DNA of 64,000 nucleotides from Schizophyllum amplum (lineage: Eukaryota; Basidiomycota; Agaricomycetes; Agaricales; Schizophyllaceae), in NCBI GenBank assembly GCA_007026445.1, contig VDMD01000033.1:186001-250000 (forward strand). The letters are read 5' to 3'. The notes beneath the pieces are model-generated. The model saw only the letters and a list, made by a program, of their open reading frames with translations, made no database searches and was not told the origin of the DNA. This document shows positions 1 to 15,374 of the stretch, piece after piece; within the stretch, counting starts at the first letter, position 1; every line of letters begins with the position of its first letter. The position numbers were made by a program, and so were the translations under genes.

Positions 1-140
1 GCCTATCTCACGTCCACATCGTATCCCAGGCATTGCAGGGGGAAAACCGCCGCCTTGCCGCCCACGTAGCCAAATGCGACGTGGGACTGGATGCTGAGGA
101 CGCGCCCAGGGTTCTCGGGGATGGCTGATGAAGTTGACAT
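1..140 (-). CDS. Pyridoxal kinase, 5' end (partial)
   Basis: Only the first coding exon (12..140, 43 codons) is inside the window; the gene runs off the left edge. The ATG at 140 opens a short leader followed by [20 protein letters not shown] and [10 protein letters not shown]. This matches the conserved start of eukaryotic pyridoxal kinases (ribokinase fold), where the SHV..GYVG segment lies near the pyridoxal site. A good donor (GTGAGA) follows at 11..6, so intron 1 is cut by the edge. The family phosphorylates pyridoxal, pyridoxine and pyridoxamine in vitamin B6 salvage (PDXK, yeast BUD16/BUD17). The call rests on this exon alone. The catalytic C-terminal half is not visible, so integrity cannot be judged. 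Confidence 0.85.
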
Positions 141-852
141 GGTCGTCGTAAGCAAGGTTCAGGCCGCTCGGTAAGCGTGTACTTGCGCCGCCGCGTATAT
201 CGCTACGGAGCTCGGCGGGGACATGGTCGGTCGACGGCGCTTATCAATAGTCGATCCGATTCTGCAATGAGTCACAAAGGTACCCAAATACGGTCTTCTT
301 TTCTCACGCCACCGTCGCCTGGAGGGCTTCTCGCGCAACTGACGAAGAGCGCAACTCAGTCAACCCCCTCACGTTTTCAAGTCACTCAATATTCCGACAC
401 TGATTGCGATTCCTTCCGACGAAGAAGAGATTATAGAGTGTACAAAACAGAGCAACAAGACGAGCACAAACAAACAAGCACATCGGAAATATGTAACACA
501 GGGAAAGAAGCATAAACAACAGACAGATACGAGGCCGGTATGAGGAACAATAAGGCAGAGAGTAAGTACGGTTATGTGATGGGGAGGTGGTACGTATGGA
601 CTATGGAGATGGAGAAAGATCTGCGGGAGGTAGGACGTTCCTTGCGACAACGTCTGCCCAGCGGCGCTGCGCATGAGATGGGTTGGAAGGCAGATATCCC
701 AGCCCTTCCGGGATTGGAGGTGATGCGGGAAGAATAAATAAGACATTGTGTTCCGGATTCCGGTGTTGGTGAATGGTGAGCGGGGTGTCGGCGGTGGCGG
801 CTGGACTTCCTTCCTCTTCATATCCGGCTGGCTGGGTCGCATCCTCCATGCA
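141..852. other. Intergenic region (pdxK promoter, LisH gene 3' flank)
   Basis: Both flanking genes are on the minus strand, so this 712-bp stretch holds the 3' flank of the LisH gene and the promoter of pyridoxal kinase. Short open frames exist on both strands, but none has splice-consistent coding character. I see no RNA gene or clear repeat here. Confidence 0.5.
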
Positions 853-3191
853 CTACTTCACATCCACTCCGCTCAACCCTCCCATGTCCGGCTCGTTGAA
901 CCACTGTCCGTAGTCTCGCTCGAAATCGATGGCGCCCACGCCCGACAGCAAATCCGCGTTGATGTCCCCCATTCCGTCCCCGAACCCGTTCGGGTCCGAG
1001 AAAAGGCCTTGGAGGAAATCTGGCTGCGCGCCCAAGCCGTCCGCACCGCCTCCCAGTCCACTACTGCCGCCGAGCCCGTTCGCCTGCCCTGCGGACACAG
1101 ACTGCTGCTGTTGCGATTGCTGTTGTTGCTGTGGCGGCTGTTGTTGTGGCTGCGGTACTGGCGGTTGCGAGTTCTGCTGTGGTGCGCCCATGCCTCCCAG
1201 CGACGAGCCGCCAACCTGACCACCCATCTCCATAGTCGGCGGTGCGCTTGCGGGTGGTTGTGGCGCTGGTGTCGCGGGTGCCGTGCCGGGCGACGTCTCG
1301 GCACTCCTCGCCTCCTTCTTCCCCTGCTGCTGCTGCGCCTGCCCGTCCTTCGTCGCCATCGCGGGCGATGGTGGCGGTGGCATCTTGGCTGGCATCCGCC
1401 CAGGGGGAAAGCCGAACTCGCCCGTGCCAGGGGGCATCTGTGGCGGCATCGGCATGCGAGTTTGGTGCGCGGCATGCATGTTGGCGCGGTATTGTTGCTG
1501 TGTCATCGGTGGGCCCATATGCTGAGGTGGCATCGGCATGCCTGGCTGCATGTGCCCCATATGCATCATACCGGGAGCGCCGTACATCGGTTGGCCGGGA
1601 AGGGAGGGAGCGCCGGGCGGGCCCATACGCATGCCGCCGGGGACGGGAACGTTGGGATGACCTGGCTGGGGGGGAGGGGGGTACGGGGCGCTGTGCATGG
1701 GGCCCGAGTCAGGTGGCGAGGGTTTCTGGCGTTTGGCGTTGGGTGGGGAATCACCGTCGTGCCGGTCCTAGGAGGACGTCAGTAAGGAGCATAACGTTAG
1801 ACAGGTACACGAACGTCTTCTCCTGCTGCTGAACCAGGACGCTTGTTCCCTCTCTGCATGTTAGATGGGTGTTGCGGGGGTCCCATGTGGTTGGGAGGTC
1901 CTGGCTTGCTCGGTCCTGGCCCCTGGCGCATGCGCGACTGACGCACTGCCTGCAGCAGCCGGAACTTCTCCTCGAACGTCAAGCTCCCTACGTCCCTGTT
2001 GCCGAAGCCTTGCTCGAGCCTCAAGGTGTATAAAGTCTCCTGAGGTACGCGGGACAGCTCGTGCATTATGTGTTGCTCCTGCATGCGAGGATCGCCGGAC
2101 ATTAGGGGTACTGGTCGCAGTGATGGACTGGGGTGTTGGATCCCTGGCTGCCCCGGCGTAGCTTGTCGACTTGGTGGACGCGTACCGTTGTAAGACGGAC
2201 TCGGATGTTGCGCAGGCATGCCATTCGGCGGCGGCATCACACCACGCATATGTGGCGTAGGCATCTGACCACCCATCGGCGAAGGATGCGGCGGAGGGTG
2301 CATGGTAGGCGGCGGGGGATGTGATGCAGGCCCGCCTTGCGGAGGTGAATGGGCCATAGATGGGGAGCCCTGGTAGTGCTGCTGGCCGTTAACGCGCTGC
2401 TGTACTGGCGGCGGCGGGATCGGTCCGCGGTTGGCGGGCATCGGGGGGAACCCAGGTGCGGACTGCGGGGGCATCGGACCATGGGGAGCGCCGTTCGGCT
2501 GCGGGTTTCCCGGAAACCCAGACTGGGGAGGCTGCATCTGGTTCGGCCCTGGTGGGGGCGGGATGCCATTTGGTATGTGGCCGTTGGGCATGTTGTAGAC
2601 AGGTGCCCGCTGGGGCGGCGCACCGTTGGTCACGGGACCGGGGCGTGGGGCAGGTGGGATGTGGGACTGTGGGTTGGGAATGGGTGGTGGGCCTGGATTG
2701 GGGCGGGCCATCATGGCTTTGTGCACTTCCTGGTTGTGCTGTTCGGCCTTCTCCTCGGTGTGCTGTAGAATAGACGCTGTGAGGTTTACCGTTCCCGAGC
2801 ACGGCGGATAAGGCTAACTCACCTGAATATAAAGCAAGGTTGCCTCGGCAGCTGAATCACCTCTTGTCTTTGCGTCGAAGGTGACCCAGAAGACGCTCCA
2901 CCATCTAGAAGAGCATGAATGAATATTCCGCGGGCCGGGTGCAGGTGCACGCACTCGAAGATAAATCCCTGCTTCGTCTGTATAGGTGGCGGGGTATCAC
3001 TGAGATGCGCCTCCTTGCGGAACTCAGCGGCTGTCTTGAGAAAGCCACGTTTCATACAGTAATCGTGGACATAGACGTTGAACCTGGGGAGCGGCTGTCA
3101 GCATCGGACGGCGACAACGAGGCGCGGCGAGCACGCACATGTGATCACCCTCCCAAGACATGGTGTCGAGCGATGGATCTATGGGGTTCAT
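853..3191 (-). CDS. LisH/LUFS-domain transcriptional regulator (FLO8/SSDP-like)
   Basis: Five exons (3139..3191, 2955..3083, 2823..2904, 1815..2762, 853..1767) give about 708 aa. The N-terminus reads MSWEGDHM then FNVYVHDYCMKRGF, KTAAEFRKEA and, across the next junction, WWSVFWVTFDAKTRG. This is a LisH motif followed by the conserved LUFS-type tail of fungal Flo8 and plant LEUNIG proteins (residues about 10-75). LisH motifs mediate dimerisation. The rest is low-complexity, rich in P, G, Q, M and N, as in co-regulators. A short conserved block containing EEKFRLLQAVRQSRM lies mid-protein, and the C-terminus is acidic/aromatic (FLQGLFSDPNGFG, FERDYGQWFNEPDM), a plausible activation region. The ATG at 3191 is the first in frame. 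The donor of intron 4 (GTTCGT at 1814..1809) is the least certain junction. A role in adhesion or filament development is inferred from Flo8. Confidence 0.85.
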
Positions 3192-5119
3192 GAACGGGGG
3201 CGGCGAGCAGCGGTTGTGCACGCCAATGGGTGCTGGCGGGGCAGGCGGGGTAGACGCGCTGTCGGCGGCGGCGGTTGCGGTTGCGGAACGAGGTCCGCGG
3301 CGTCGGGAATATCGTCGTCAACGTGCGAAACGATGTCAACGATGGCTCCTCGCGCGCTTTACGCTCTGGGGGCGGCGGCGGCGGCGACGGCAAGATGTGC
3401 GCGGAGATCTTTTGTTCAGCGCAGGACACGAAGGAGACCGCTTGGACCCTTTGATTGCAAATTCATCGGAGACTAAACCTCTCGGGAACCGCCGATGTTC
3501 AAACCTTGCACTCAACAACGTGCAGGGCAGGCTTTGTAGAGCGTCAGTTTCTCGTAGCCTTTGCAAGGTACTCCATTGCACTGCTGTACCAGACATATTT
3601 GGGTCATTCTCGACTGCACTCAAACTCTGTCTTTCCAAGGTCTCACCGTACTCGAGCTCGACGGACACATCTTCCCACTCTGCCGTTACTGTTCGGGGAC
3701 AACGCGAGATGTGAGTTTGGCGCCTGTCTTGGACTGACACTATCATGATTCGCACGTCGGGACCGCAACGACAACTCGCGGATCTTGATGAACTAGGCGT
3801 CCTCTATCGCTCCTTGTGCTTCACCTCACCATCTCCTGGCAAGCAGGCTATGCCTCTCATCATCCCTCACTCGCGCATTCATCATCACAGTGTAGCTCGC
3901 TACACCTGTGCCCTGCGCTCTCTGCATCATCTCCTTGTCCCATACATCCGCCGTGCACCCTTCCTCTCACGCTGCCCTCCAAGCTTTTCATTTACGGCGC
4001 ACTAGCGCCTATCTATCGTGCCACCCCGGCGCTGGATCAGCTTGACGTCTCGATTGCAACATGTCCGACACAATACACGACGACAACGCCTGCGAGAGCT
4101 GTCCTCTTCATGACACGCGACGTCCTGCACCAACGATCACTCACAGCATCGCCGTTCACATAGCATTCCACCTTCTCACTGCACAGCACCGCTTCTTTCC
4201 CTGCACTCATCATCGTATCGGGCGTTCCCCTCGTATTCCGGAAGCTTCGCGGTCAATGACCGCGTACCTGCTTCGTTGGCTTCTAGTCCCCTAGCAGCTG
4301 CCGCTCGTGAACAAAGCCTCCGTCGAAGTCGAGGTGAGTGCATATTCCTTTCCTATACTTATGTCGGCGCTGAAGCGACGCCCCATTCACCTTGACGACT
4401 TCGTCCACCTTTGACAGCCCTCGGGCCCTCGATGGTTGCTCAATAACTCGCACGTTCGACGATCGCTTCGCGCGCTTCCCGCTATCTCAGTCTATGCGGA
4501 ATTCTCCTAATCTACTGGCACTGGCAGCTTCTTTCAAGCCTGTCCCCTGCTTCTCAAGCGCGTCAGATGATCCTATACTGACGAGACCTTCGCGACACGA
4601 ATTCTCTGCCACCCCATCGTCTGCTGCTCCCGTGGGCTCTTTATAACGCGCGCCACTCTTCGTCGAGGCCTCCGTCGCACGCACCGGAAGACCTTCGCCG
4701 CACGGCTTCCCCAGCCTCATCACAAGACTTCCTTGGAGCTTTGCTCAGCTAAGTATGCAGCATCCGCGTGAATCAGCCGACATCTTCACCCAGGCAGCAG
4801 ACCCAATGAGCAGGTCGGTTAGACCTTCTATTGACCTTATCACACCCTTGTACGTCTGCTTCTGCGGGTTATGAACTCACGCGACCGTGTGCCGCTGCTT
4901 TCCGCTGCTCCTCTGAGCAGAACGAATCGTCCTAGAGTATTCCTGAACGCATGTCATGTGTACGTGATAGGAGAGGCTGGTGTTGGTGATTCTCAGCAGA
5001 GTGCTAAAAGTCGATTAGCGGTCCGCAAGAGACTTCAAAGCCTTCCCAGTGCGTCTGTACATCCGTAACTAACACGTTTCTCTAGGCAAAGAGAAAAAAT
5101 GCACCCCGCAAGGGTGTTA
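3192..5119. other. Long 5' intergenic region, no gene found
   Basis: This 1.9-kb stretch lies upstream of the LisH gene and downstream of the tRNA. Read on the plus strand, 3740-5060 is pyrimidine-rich and full of short overlapping frames without family signatures. The part next to the LisH gene contains a GCC/GGC-rich run near 3363-3390. A long regulatory or 5' UTR region would be usual for a developmental regulator, but nothing specific can be shown. Confidence 0.5.
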
Positions 5120-5199
5120 GGCCCCCACCCGGGTTCGAACCGAGGATCACCTGCAAGGACAAGCCCAAAGCAGGTATCTTACCACTAGACCATGAGGGC
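5120..5199 (-). tRNA. tRNA-Pro (anticodon UGG) with an 8-nt intron
   Basis: On the minus strand the acceptor stem GCCCTCA (5199..5193) pairs with TGGGGGC (5127..5121), followed by discriminator C at 5120. The D arm is GTCT/AGAT around AGTGGTA. The anticodon stem CCTGC/GCAGG encloses 15 nt, TTTGGGCTTGTCCTT. This is a normal 7-nt loop plus an 8-nt intron at the canonical 37/38 site, leaving anticodon TGG. The variable loop is TGATC. The T arm is CTCGG/CCGGG with loop TTCGAAC. Box A (the TGGTCTAGTGG region) and box B (GGTTCGAACC) serve as the internal pol III promoter. The loop start TTTGGG and discriminator C agree with proline identity. Confidence 0.93.
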
Positions 5200-5465
5200 T
5201 ATGGCTGATGCGTGTAAGCATGTGACAAGGATGAGGGCAAACAGTGGTGGGTGACGGTGTGTGCACTGTTCAACTTGCAGCGACTGCACTTGGGTGAGGC
5301 TGAGCGCTGAATATCACCTTTGAAAGAGTGCAGCAACACCCTACTTAGCTTGATCCGTCTCTTCCCTCTCCTTTGCAACTGCATATTACAAGGCGGACAA
5401 GCTGAGCAAGCAGCACTTATTAGATACACGTCCGAATGTCCCCAACCTAACACCTAGCCCGCCGC

Positions 5466-9110
<3,645 letters not shown>

Positions 9111-9292
9111 GGTGGCAGGAGGCAAGGAGGGGGAGGGAGTCGCCGTGGGTGGAGGCGCAGAGTGAGTTACGGCGCGTCAAATTCCCGAATCAGGAAGTTC
9201 CCCAGACGCGCGCAAGCAACGCCAAACACGGGACCTGTTCCTGCTCGCGTCAGGCTCTAACCAACATTTGTATATCTCCATCGACCCCCGCC

Positions 9293-11090
9293 ATGGATCC
9301 CAGTGTCCCGCTCGTCGTCGACAACGGAACGGGTGTAAGCCGTCCCACAACCGCGCTGGTCGACGCTGAGCCTCCCATCAGTTCGTCAAAGTCGGCTACG
9401 CCGGCTCCAACTTTCCTGAGCATGGTGCGTGCCCTACGGCCCAGCATAGAATGTAGCTGACCCATTCCATGTACAGTCTTCCCCTCCATTGTCGGACGGC
9501 CCATCCTGCGCGCAGAGGAGCGCGTCGGGTCCGCGGTCATCAAGGACATCATGGTCGGCGACGAGGCAGCACAGAACCGCAACTACCTGCAGGTTACCCA
9601 GCCCATGGAGCACGGCATCATCAAGAACTGGGAAGACATGCGGCATCTCTGGAACTACACCTTCGACGAGAAGCTCAAGGTCAACCCGCAGGGCCACAAG
9701 ATCCTCCTCACCGAGCCGCCCATGAACCCGAAGGCCAATCGGCAGAAGATGTGCGAGGTCATGTTCGAGGAGTACGGCCTGGGCGGCGTCTACGTTGCTA
9801 TCCAGGCTGTCTTGACGCTATACGCGCAGGGTGCGTGGACTACGCGCGGCACATGGCGCGAGCGCTAACGCGCATTGCATTGCCTAGGTCTGACCACGGG
9901 TGTCGTCGTCGACTCTGGAGATGGTGTGACGCATATTGTCCCGGTATACGATGGCTTCGCGCTCCCCCATCTCACGAGACGGCTGGATATCGCTGGTCGC
10001 GATGTCACCCGCTACCTGATCAAGCTCCTCCTCATGCGTGGCTATGCCTTCAACCGAACCGCCGATTTCGAGACCGTCCGCGAAATCAAGGAAAAGCTTT
10101 GCTATGTCAGGTGCGTGGTGAAGCCATCCATGCGAGAGCTCGACGTGAACCGCGCCTTTAGCTACAACCTGGACCTCGACACTCGATTGTCAGAAGAGAC
10201 CACGGTGCTGGTTGAGAACTACACAGTGCGGCTCCTTCAATACCCCTCACACACCTTTCCTTATATTCACTACAGCTCCCCGACGGACGGACGATCAAGG
10301 TCGGCTCAGAGCGCTTCGAAGCCCCGGAGTGCATGTTCCAGCCCCATCTCGTCGACGTCGAGCAGCCCGGTGTCGCTGGTGAGTGGCCGAATTTCATGGG
10401 CTGTGGCTGCATCTTACCTACCATGGCGGAAAATCACACCCTGGCTGCATACCACCACCTGCCAAATCCATACTGACCATCTTTTCAGAGATGCTCTTCC
10501 AGACGATCCAGAACGCGGCTGTCGACGTCCGTACCGAGCTCTACAAGCACATCGTCCTCTCCGGCGGCTCCAGCATGTACCCCGGTCTGCCTAGTCGCCT
10601 GGAGAAGGAGATGAAGCAGCTGTACCTGACACGGGTGCTCAACGGCGACCCGAGCCGGCTGAACGTGAGTCGTCGATCCTTCGTCGTTGTCGTATCCCTT
10701 TTACGGTCATCGTGCTACTTACATCTTCGCCTGCTCCTCTTCGTCCTCTTCTTTTCCTTCTTCTCTACCTCTACTGTTGTGTCTTCCTTCATTTCTCCCT
10801 TCTCCCCTCTTCTGTCCTCGTCTCTCCTCTCTCCTCTCACCTCTCCCTTATCCCTTCTTCTCCCCCTCCTTCCCCACCTCCCTCCCGCGCACCTCACTCA
10901 CCCCACTCACCCGCCCTCCTAGAAATTCAAGATCCGCATCGAGGACCCGCCCCGCCGAAAGCACATGGTCTTCCTCGGCGGCGCCGTGCTCGCGGACATC
11001 ATGAAGAACCGCGAGGAGTTCTGGATATCGCGCGAGGAGTGGTTCGAGCAGGGCGTGAGGGCGATGGATAAGCTGGGGAGGAGTGATTAG
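9293..11090 (+). CDS. ARP2: Actin-related protein 2 (Arp2/3 complex)
   Basis: Eight exons (9293..9334, 9382..9424, 9477..9830, 9888..10110, 10162..10225, 10276..10378, 10489..10664, 10923..11090) encode 390 aa, against about 394 in human ARP2. The start [20 protein letters not shown] is the actin-fold phosphate-1 loop. Later blocks are [47 protein letters not shown] (phosphate-2 loop), [18 protein letters not shown] and [17 protein letters not shown]. The last block is typical of ARP2 rather than actin. With ARP3 and ARPC subunits it nucleates branched actin filaments, for example at cortical patches in endocytosis. All junction phases agree. Intron 7 is 258 nt and strongly pyrimidine-rich, much longer than its neighbours. 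Confidence 0.97.
10665..10922 (+). other. ARP2 intron 7: long pyrimidine-rich intron
   Basis: The intron runs from GTGAGT at 10665 to CTAG at 10919-10922. About 200 bases between 10690 and 10918 are almost only C and T, with many CTTCT/CCCTC steps. The other ARP2 introns are about 45-110 nt. It could be a low-complexity expansion. I see no ORF or structured RNA inside. Confidence 0.75.
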
Positions 11091-11565
11091 GCTGCTCGGG
11101 CTGTGTCGCGAAGATGATTGGCTGGGTCGGAAAGGTTAGTGGCTGCTTGGGCGGGCTGTGCTAGTAGCGAGCGGCTTGGTCAGAGCGGGTCGTTGTGGAT
11201 GGAGCGGCGAGTACAGTAAATGTACGACGTGCTAGTGTTGGGCTTACGAGCAACATAAATGTAACTGGATGGACAAACCGACTGGACGTAGAGGGTAAAG
11301 CCTACCCGGTACTCGATTGCAGCGGTGAATATTGCACAATCTCCGAGGAGGTGGCGAGCGATACTGAATGAAGTCTGTACTGAAGTGGACCTCGCAAGAA
11401 AGCCCGAGCATCAATAGGTCGCGAATGGTCGTCGTACTCAATGTACGGTGATGACATGGAATAACCTAGCGAGGATGAAGTTAACGAAGCTTCCATACAG
11501 CAGCAGTAGCGATATAAGTAGTATAGTACAACAATGTCCGTTCCATACAAGTACAACATAGGCAT
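11091..11565. other. Convergent intergenic region
   Basis: ARP2 and the first seven-TM-like gene converge across 475 bp. No coding signal or repeat is visible. It should hold both 3' UTRs. Confidence 0.5.
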
Positions 11566-13102
11566 CTACGTAGCCGCCTCATGCACGACGCGCTCACCGG
11601 CCCGACTGGGGACGCTGCCAGACCCTCCTTCGCCTTTGTCATCGACCCGTGCTACGCCGCCAATCTCGTCCAGCTCTAGCGACGATCCGCGGTCCTGGCT
11701 CGCAAGCGACGCGCTCCCCTGAACGGACCACCACGGCAGAATGCTCCTGCCATCATGTGGCATGCTATCCGTGTCCATAGACGACGACCCCGTGCGCTCG
11801 TATGCCGTGTTCGACCCGTCTCCAGGCGGGGACGCGAAGTGAAGCCCCCGCGAATTCAAAGTGGAGAGCGTCGTGGAATCTTCCGACTGTCTCTGCAGCG
11901 CGAGGATGAGGATGACCAGCGCGACGTAAATGCCCTGCAGATGCACTGTGATCAGCCGGGAGTGGGGGATGGAGGAGCTGAGAAGATACGCACGGCGATG
12001 TATTGGTAGCTGACCGCAATGATCTCGTACGGTGTGAGCACCGCAATCGAGGGCGCTTCTGCGTTCTGGACGATCACGAAAGTGAAGATGCACTACGGCA
12101 AGATAGTTCAGTATAAACTGTCACGGAATGGCCACGGTGATGTACGCACCCATATCAAGCAGTATACTACGCCGGACTCTGCGAGTAACGCAAGCACACG
12201 CTCGACTTTCGTCATCCCGCGCGTCTGGTCAAGGGCGATTTTGATGTCGCGCCGGTATGTCCTGCGCGTCGCTCAATATACGGCGCAACCTAGACTGACA
12301 AAAGGCGCACCATAAGCGGACGGAGACTAATACTGTCACCACGGCGTTGGTGACTAGCAATGGTATCGGCAAGATCAGTTCCGCATGCCGGAGGGTATCC
12401 AGCGAGGAAGTGCCACTATAGACAATGCCATGTACGATGATTCCGGCTTACGCTTTCAGTCAGCATTGAATGCTATCCGGCCCGTGTGGACATACCAATA
12501 CTGCCCAGGCCACAGACGATCAACAGGGCCTTCACCCTAAACTCTCGGGATACATGACCCAGGCTCGCCAAATGACGATGATATCGCTGATGGCAAGCTA
12601 CGCAGGTGGATAAGACAGGACGAAGCAATGACGAGAAGGATAGCACTCACAGACCCCTTCCTCATCACGTCCCCGACGATCCTCATCCTCGTCAGTAGGG
12701 CGGAGACGTCGGAATGGCCTTCGCCCAGGGCCATTGGCAGTTGTATCACCACGAAGATGATATTGTTGATGGAGCCCACCACCGTCGCTACTAAGGACGC
12801 GATTATGGCCAGGTAGACTATGGTCACCTTCCCGCCTCTGTGTCTGCAAGGCCCGTGTCAGTGGTGATACGAAGGCGGAGACGAGCCTACTCACTTAAGG
12901 GCCGATAGTGCAGCAATAGAGAGCGCTGCGTGGACGCCTTGTCAGGCAATTCAGTTCGAGTTTCTAGGGATGAGTCACGCGTACGGAGATCACCTTGAAG
13001 AAAGAGATTGACCATGGCCTGCATGACAAACCACCGAAGATTGTCGACGATTTGCGAGACCACCGGGTGGGACACCGTTCGGGGACTTCTCATTGTCAAC
13101 AT
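11566..13102 (-). CDS. Seven-TM-like fungal membrane protein, copy A (frameshifted)
   Basis: Eight exons (12994..13102, 12895..12937, 12651..12843, 12496..12597, 12311..12446, 12150..12261, 11994..12092, 11566..11934) parallel those of the neighbour at 13814-15374 one for one. Hydrophobic blocks include TIVYLAIIASLVATVVGS, LAISDIIVIWRAWVMYP, ELILPIPLLVTNAV and VLALLAESGVVYCLIW, then a polar Ser/Thr-rich tail. Exon 4 is 102 nt, whereas copy B's is 103. Just after the WRAWVMYP block the frame slips (about 12535-12550) and would stop at once. The second half is open only after restoring one base. All splice sites look good, so this is either a young pseudogene or a sequencing deletion. The family is a common Agaricomycete polytopic membrane family of unknown function, with six to seven TM segments. 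No function is claimed. Confidence 0.75.
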
Positions 13103-13813
13103 GTCCGCTGCGTTTTAGGATAGTGGGAGCAGTGGGAGAGAGTCCGGTTCCATCAGCGGCAGCGCGACGACTTCTATATAGTTTGCACTGGTGACTGCGC
13201 AGATCGAACGACGGACATCCGCGGCCGGCCTGTGCGATGGCACTGACGGTTCGAACGCTGTGAGCGTGGGAGAAGAACCGACGAGGCAGAGCGTGGAGCC
13301 CAAACGGCTTCCAGCCCAGAACGGGACAAGTCCGCTGTTTAGGATCCGTCACCATCGGGGCTTGGCAATAGTCGTTCGAATGGCGGCTCAATCAAGGCTG
13401 CAAGCTGACGTGGTCGAAGCGTCGACAAGATGCTGATGAAGAGGTAGAGCGATACGACAAGCAGGATCATGGGAGCCTCTCAAGAGTCATAGGACGCGGC
13501 TGAGTCACAGTAGCAGTCGCTAACCGACGAGCGCTAAGTTCAATCCAAAACGCATTACGTTTGTACACTATGAGCGCTTGAGCGAGTGCTGAAGTTCACG
13601 TACACAGCGAGCATCGCAAGTGAACTGCCTAGACCATGTCCTGGATACCTGATCGGCCAATATCGTCACAGTGTCGAAGAGATGGTATGCTGCATAGTCT
13701 ATATGAGCTTGCGCATTCTATTAATGATGCAGTACTCACCATTAAAGAGTTTCGTCCCACGAATAAGTAAAAGATAAGTTAAGATAGCCAGCAGTCATGC
13801 ACAACTCGAGGCT
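13103..13813. other. Intergenic region between tandem paralogues
   Basis: 711 bp separate the end of copy B from the start of copy A. It should include copy A's promoter. No extra exon with the family's hydrophobic pattern is found, although weak frames occur near 13115-13400. Confidence 0.45.
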
Positions 13814-15374
13814 TCACTTGGGTGAAGTGCCCATACTGCTTGAGCTGGCCATAGCGCTTGAGCTACCCAGACCTTCTGAGCTTCTTGCCCTGTCGGACCC
13901 GCCGAAATGCTGAACGGCGTAGATCTGAGAGCGTCGGGCAGCGACATCGATTCCGTCCGCGTCGATAGGTTTGTTTGCGAAGCTGGCATAGCTCGCATGC
14001 GAACCTATGTGGTCCATAGAGCCACGCGCATAGCTCGGAAAGCCGGCATGATGCACGCTCTCCGCGGACATGGACGGCTCCGCAGAATCGTCTGATCTCG
14101 CTGAATGTTTTTCGACTGCAGAGGCAAAGTGGAGCGCGCGAGAGACCAGGGCAGAGACATTGATGGAGTCCCTCGTGTCCTTCTGCAGCGCGAGGACAAA
14201 GACAACGAGCGTGATGTATATGCCCTGAACCATGAAGTCCGTGAGTGGTGAGAGGGGCCACGGTAGGGAGAATGCATACCGCGATGTGGTGGTAAGTGAT
14301 GGAGACGATGCCATACGGGGTGATGTAGTACGAGGGTGCTGTGTCCTTGACCAACGTAAATGCATACACTCCCTATGCACAAACATCAGTGTGAGTTCTA
14401 CGACGATAACAGTCGATAGATCTACCCAGAGCCCACAGTACACCACTCCGGACTCCGCGAGCAGGACAAGCACGTTCTCGATCCTTGTTGCGCCAGTGGT
14501 TTGACTGAGCGCCGCCTTGATGCCTCGCCGGTAAGTCCTTGATACGTTGGTTAGAATGAGAACGTGAACTCGTTATCGGATTCAGCTGACCATAGGCGGA
14601 TGGAGATGAGGAGGGTCGTCACGCCGTTCGTGACGAGCAACGGAAGTGGCAACATCAGCTCCGCTAACGGTATCGCAACCTCGGAGACATAGGCATATAC
14701 AGAGTGTGCGACCATTCCACCTGAGGTTACCGATTATTCATTCTCAAGGATTCGAGCATAGGCTTTCATACCTATGGACCCAAAGCAGCAGGCGCTGAGC
14801 AATATTTTCACCCTACGGTCGTCCGGATACATGACCCATGCTCTCCAGATGACAATAATCTCGCTGGCCAAGAGCTTCGGGGTATCTCACGGTCAGGTCA
14901 AAAGCGATTGTACATACGTGGTGATTCAACTCACAGATATTTTCCTCATCACGTCGATGACGATGTTCATCCTCGTCAAGAGGTCGGATATGTTGGGAGC
15001 ACCGACAGTCAGGTTGGACGGCAGCTGCATGACCACAAACATGACAGTGACGATAGAGGCGACCAGCGACGAGAGCAGCATTGCGATGATGGCCGCGGTG
15101 AGGGAGAACGTAGCTCCGCCTCTATGCCTGTAGCGCCCTATGGTCAGCCGATAATACGGATCTTATAACGCTTGCTCACATGAGAGCCGATATAGCAGCA
15201 AGGGAGAGTGCTCCTTGGACACCTGCCCGTTCGTGTCAGTCGACCGACAGATGCTACGCTGTATACGTTCAACTCACCTTGAAGGAAAAGATCGACTATG
15301 ATCTGCATCGCAAACGTCCCGAGTACCCTTATATCATCAGGGAGCAGCGGACTGAGAGGAACCTGAGAGACCAT
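13814..15374 (-). CDS. Seven-TM-like fungal membrane protein, copy B (intact)
   Basis: Eight exons (15278..15374, 15180..15222, 14935..15127, 14772..14874, 14591..14720, 14426..14537, 14280..14372, 13814..14224) give about 393 aa with consistent phases. The ATG at 15374 was chosen because the residues after it (MVSQVPLSPLLP, then MQIIVDLFLQG) align with the start of copy A. Hydrophobic segments: IIVDLFLQGVQGALSLAA, LTAAIIAMLLSSLVASIV, LLASEIIVIWRAWVMYP, LAELMLPLPLLVTNGVTT, VLVLLAESGVVYCGLWV and IYITLVVFVLALQ. A Ser-rich tail of about 110 residues follows and should be cytoplasmic. The junction before MHRGG uses the CTACAG acceptor at 15128-15133, supported by the matching KHRGG junction in copy A. 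Function unknown. Confidence 0.82.

Noticed and set aside
748..1832. Long plus-strand frames opposite the LisH gene
   Set aside because: They are antisense shadows of the GC-rich, repetitive LisH exons; they have no splice logic or family similarity.
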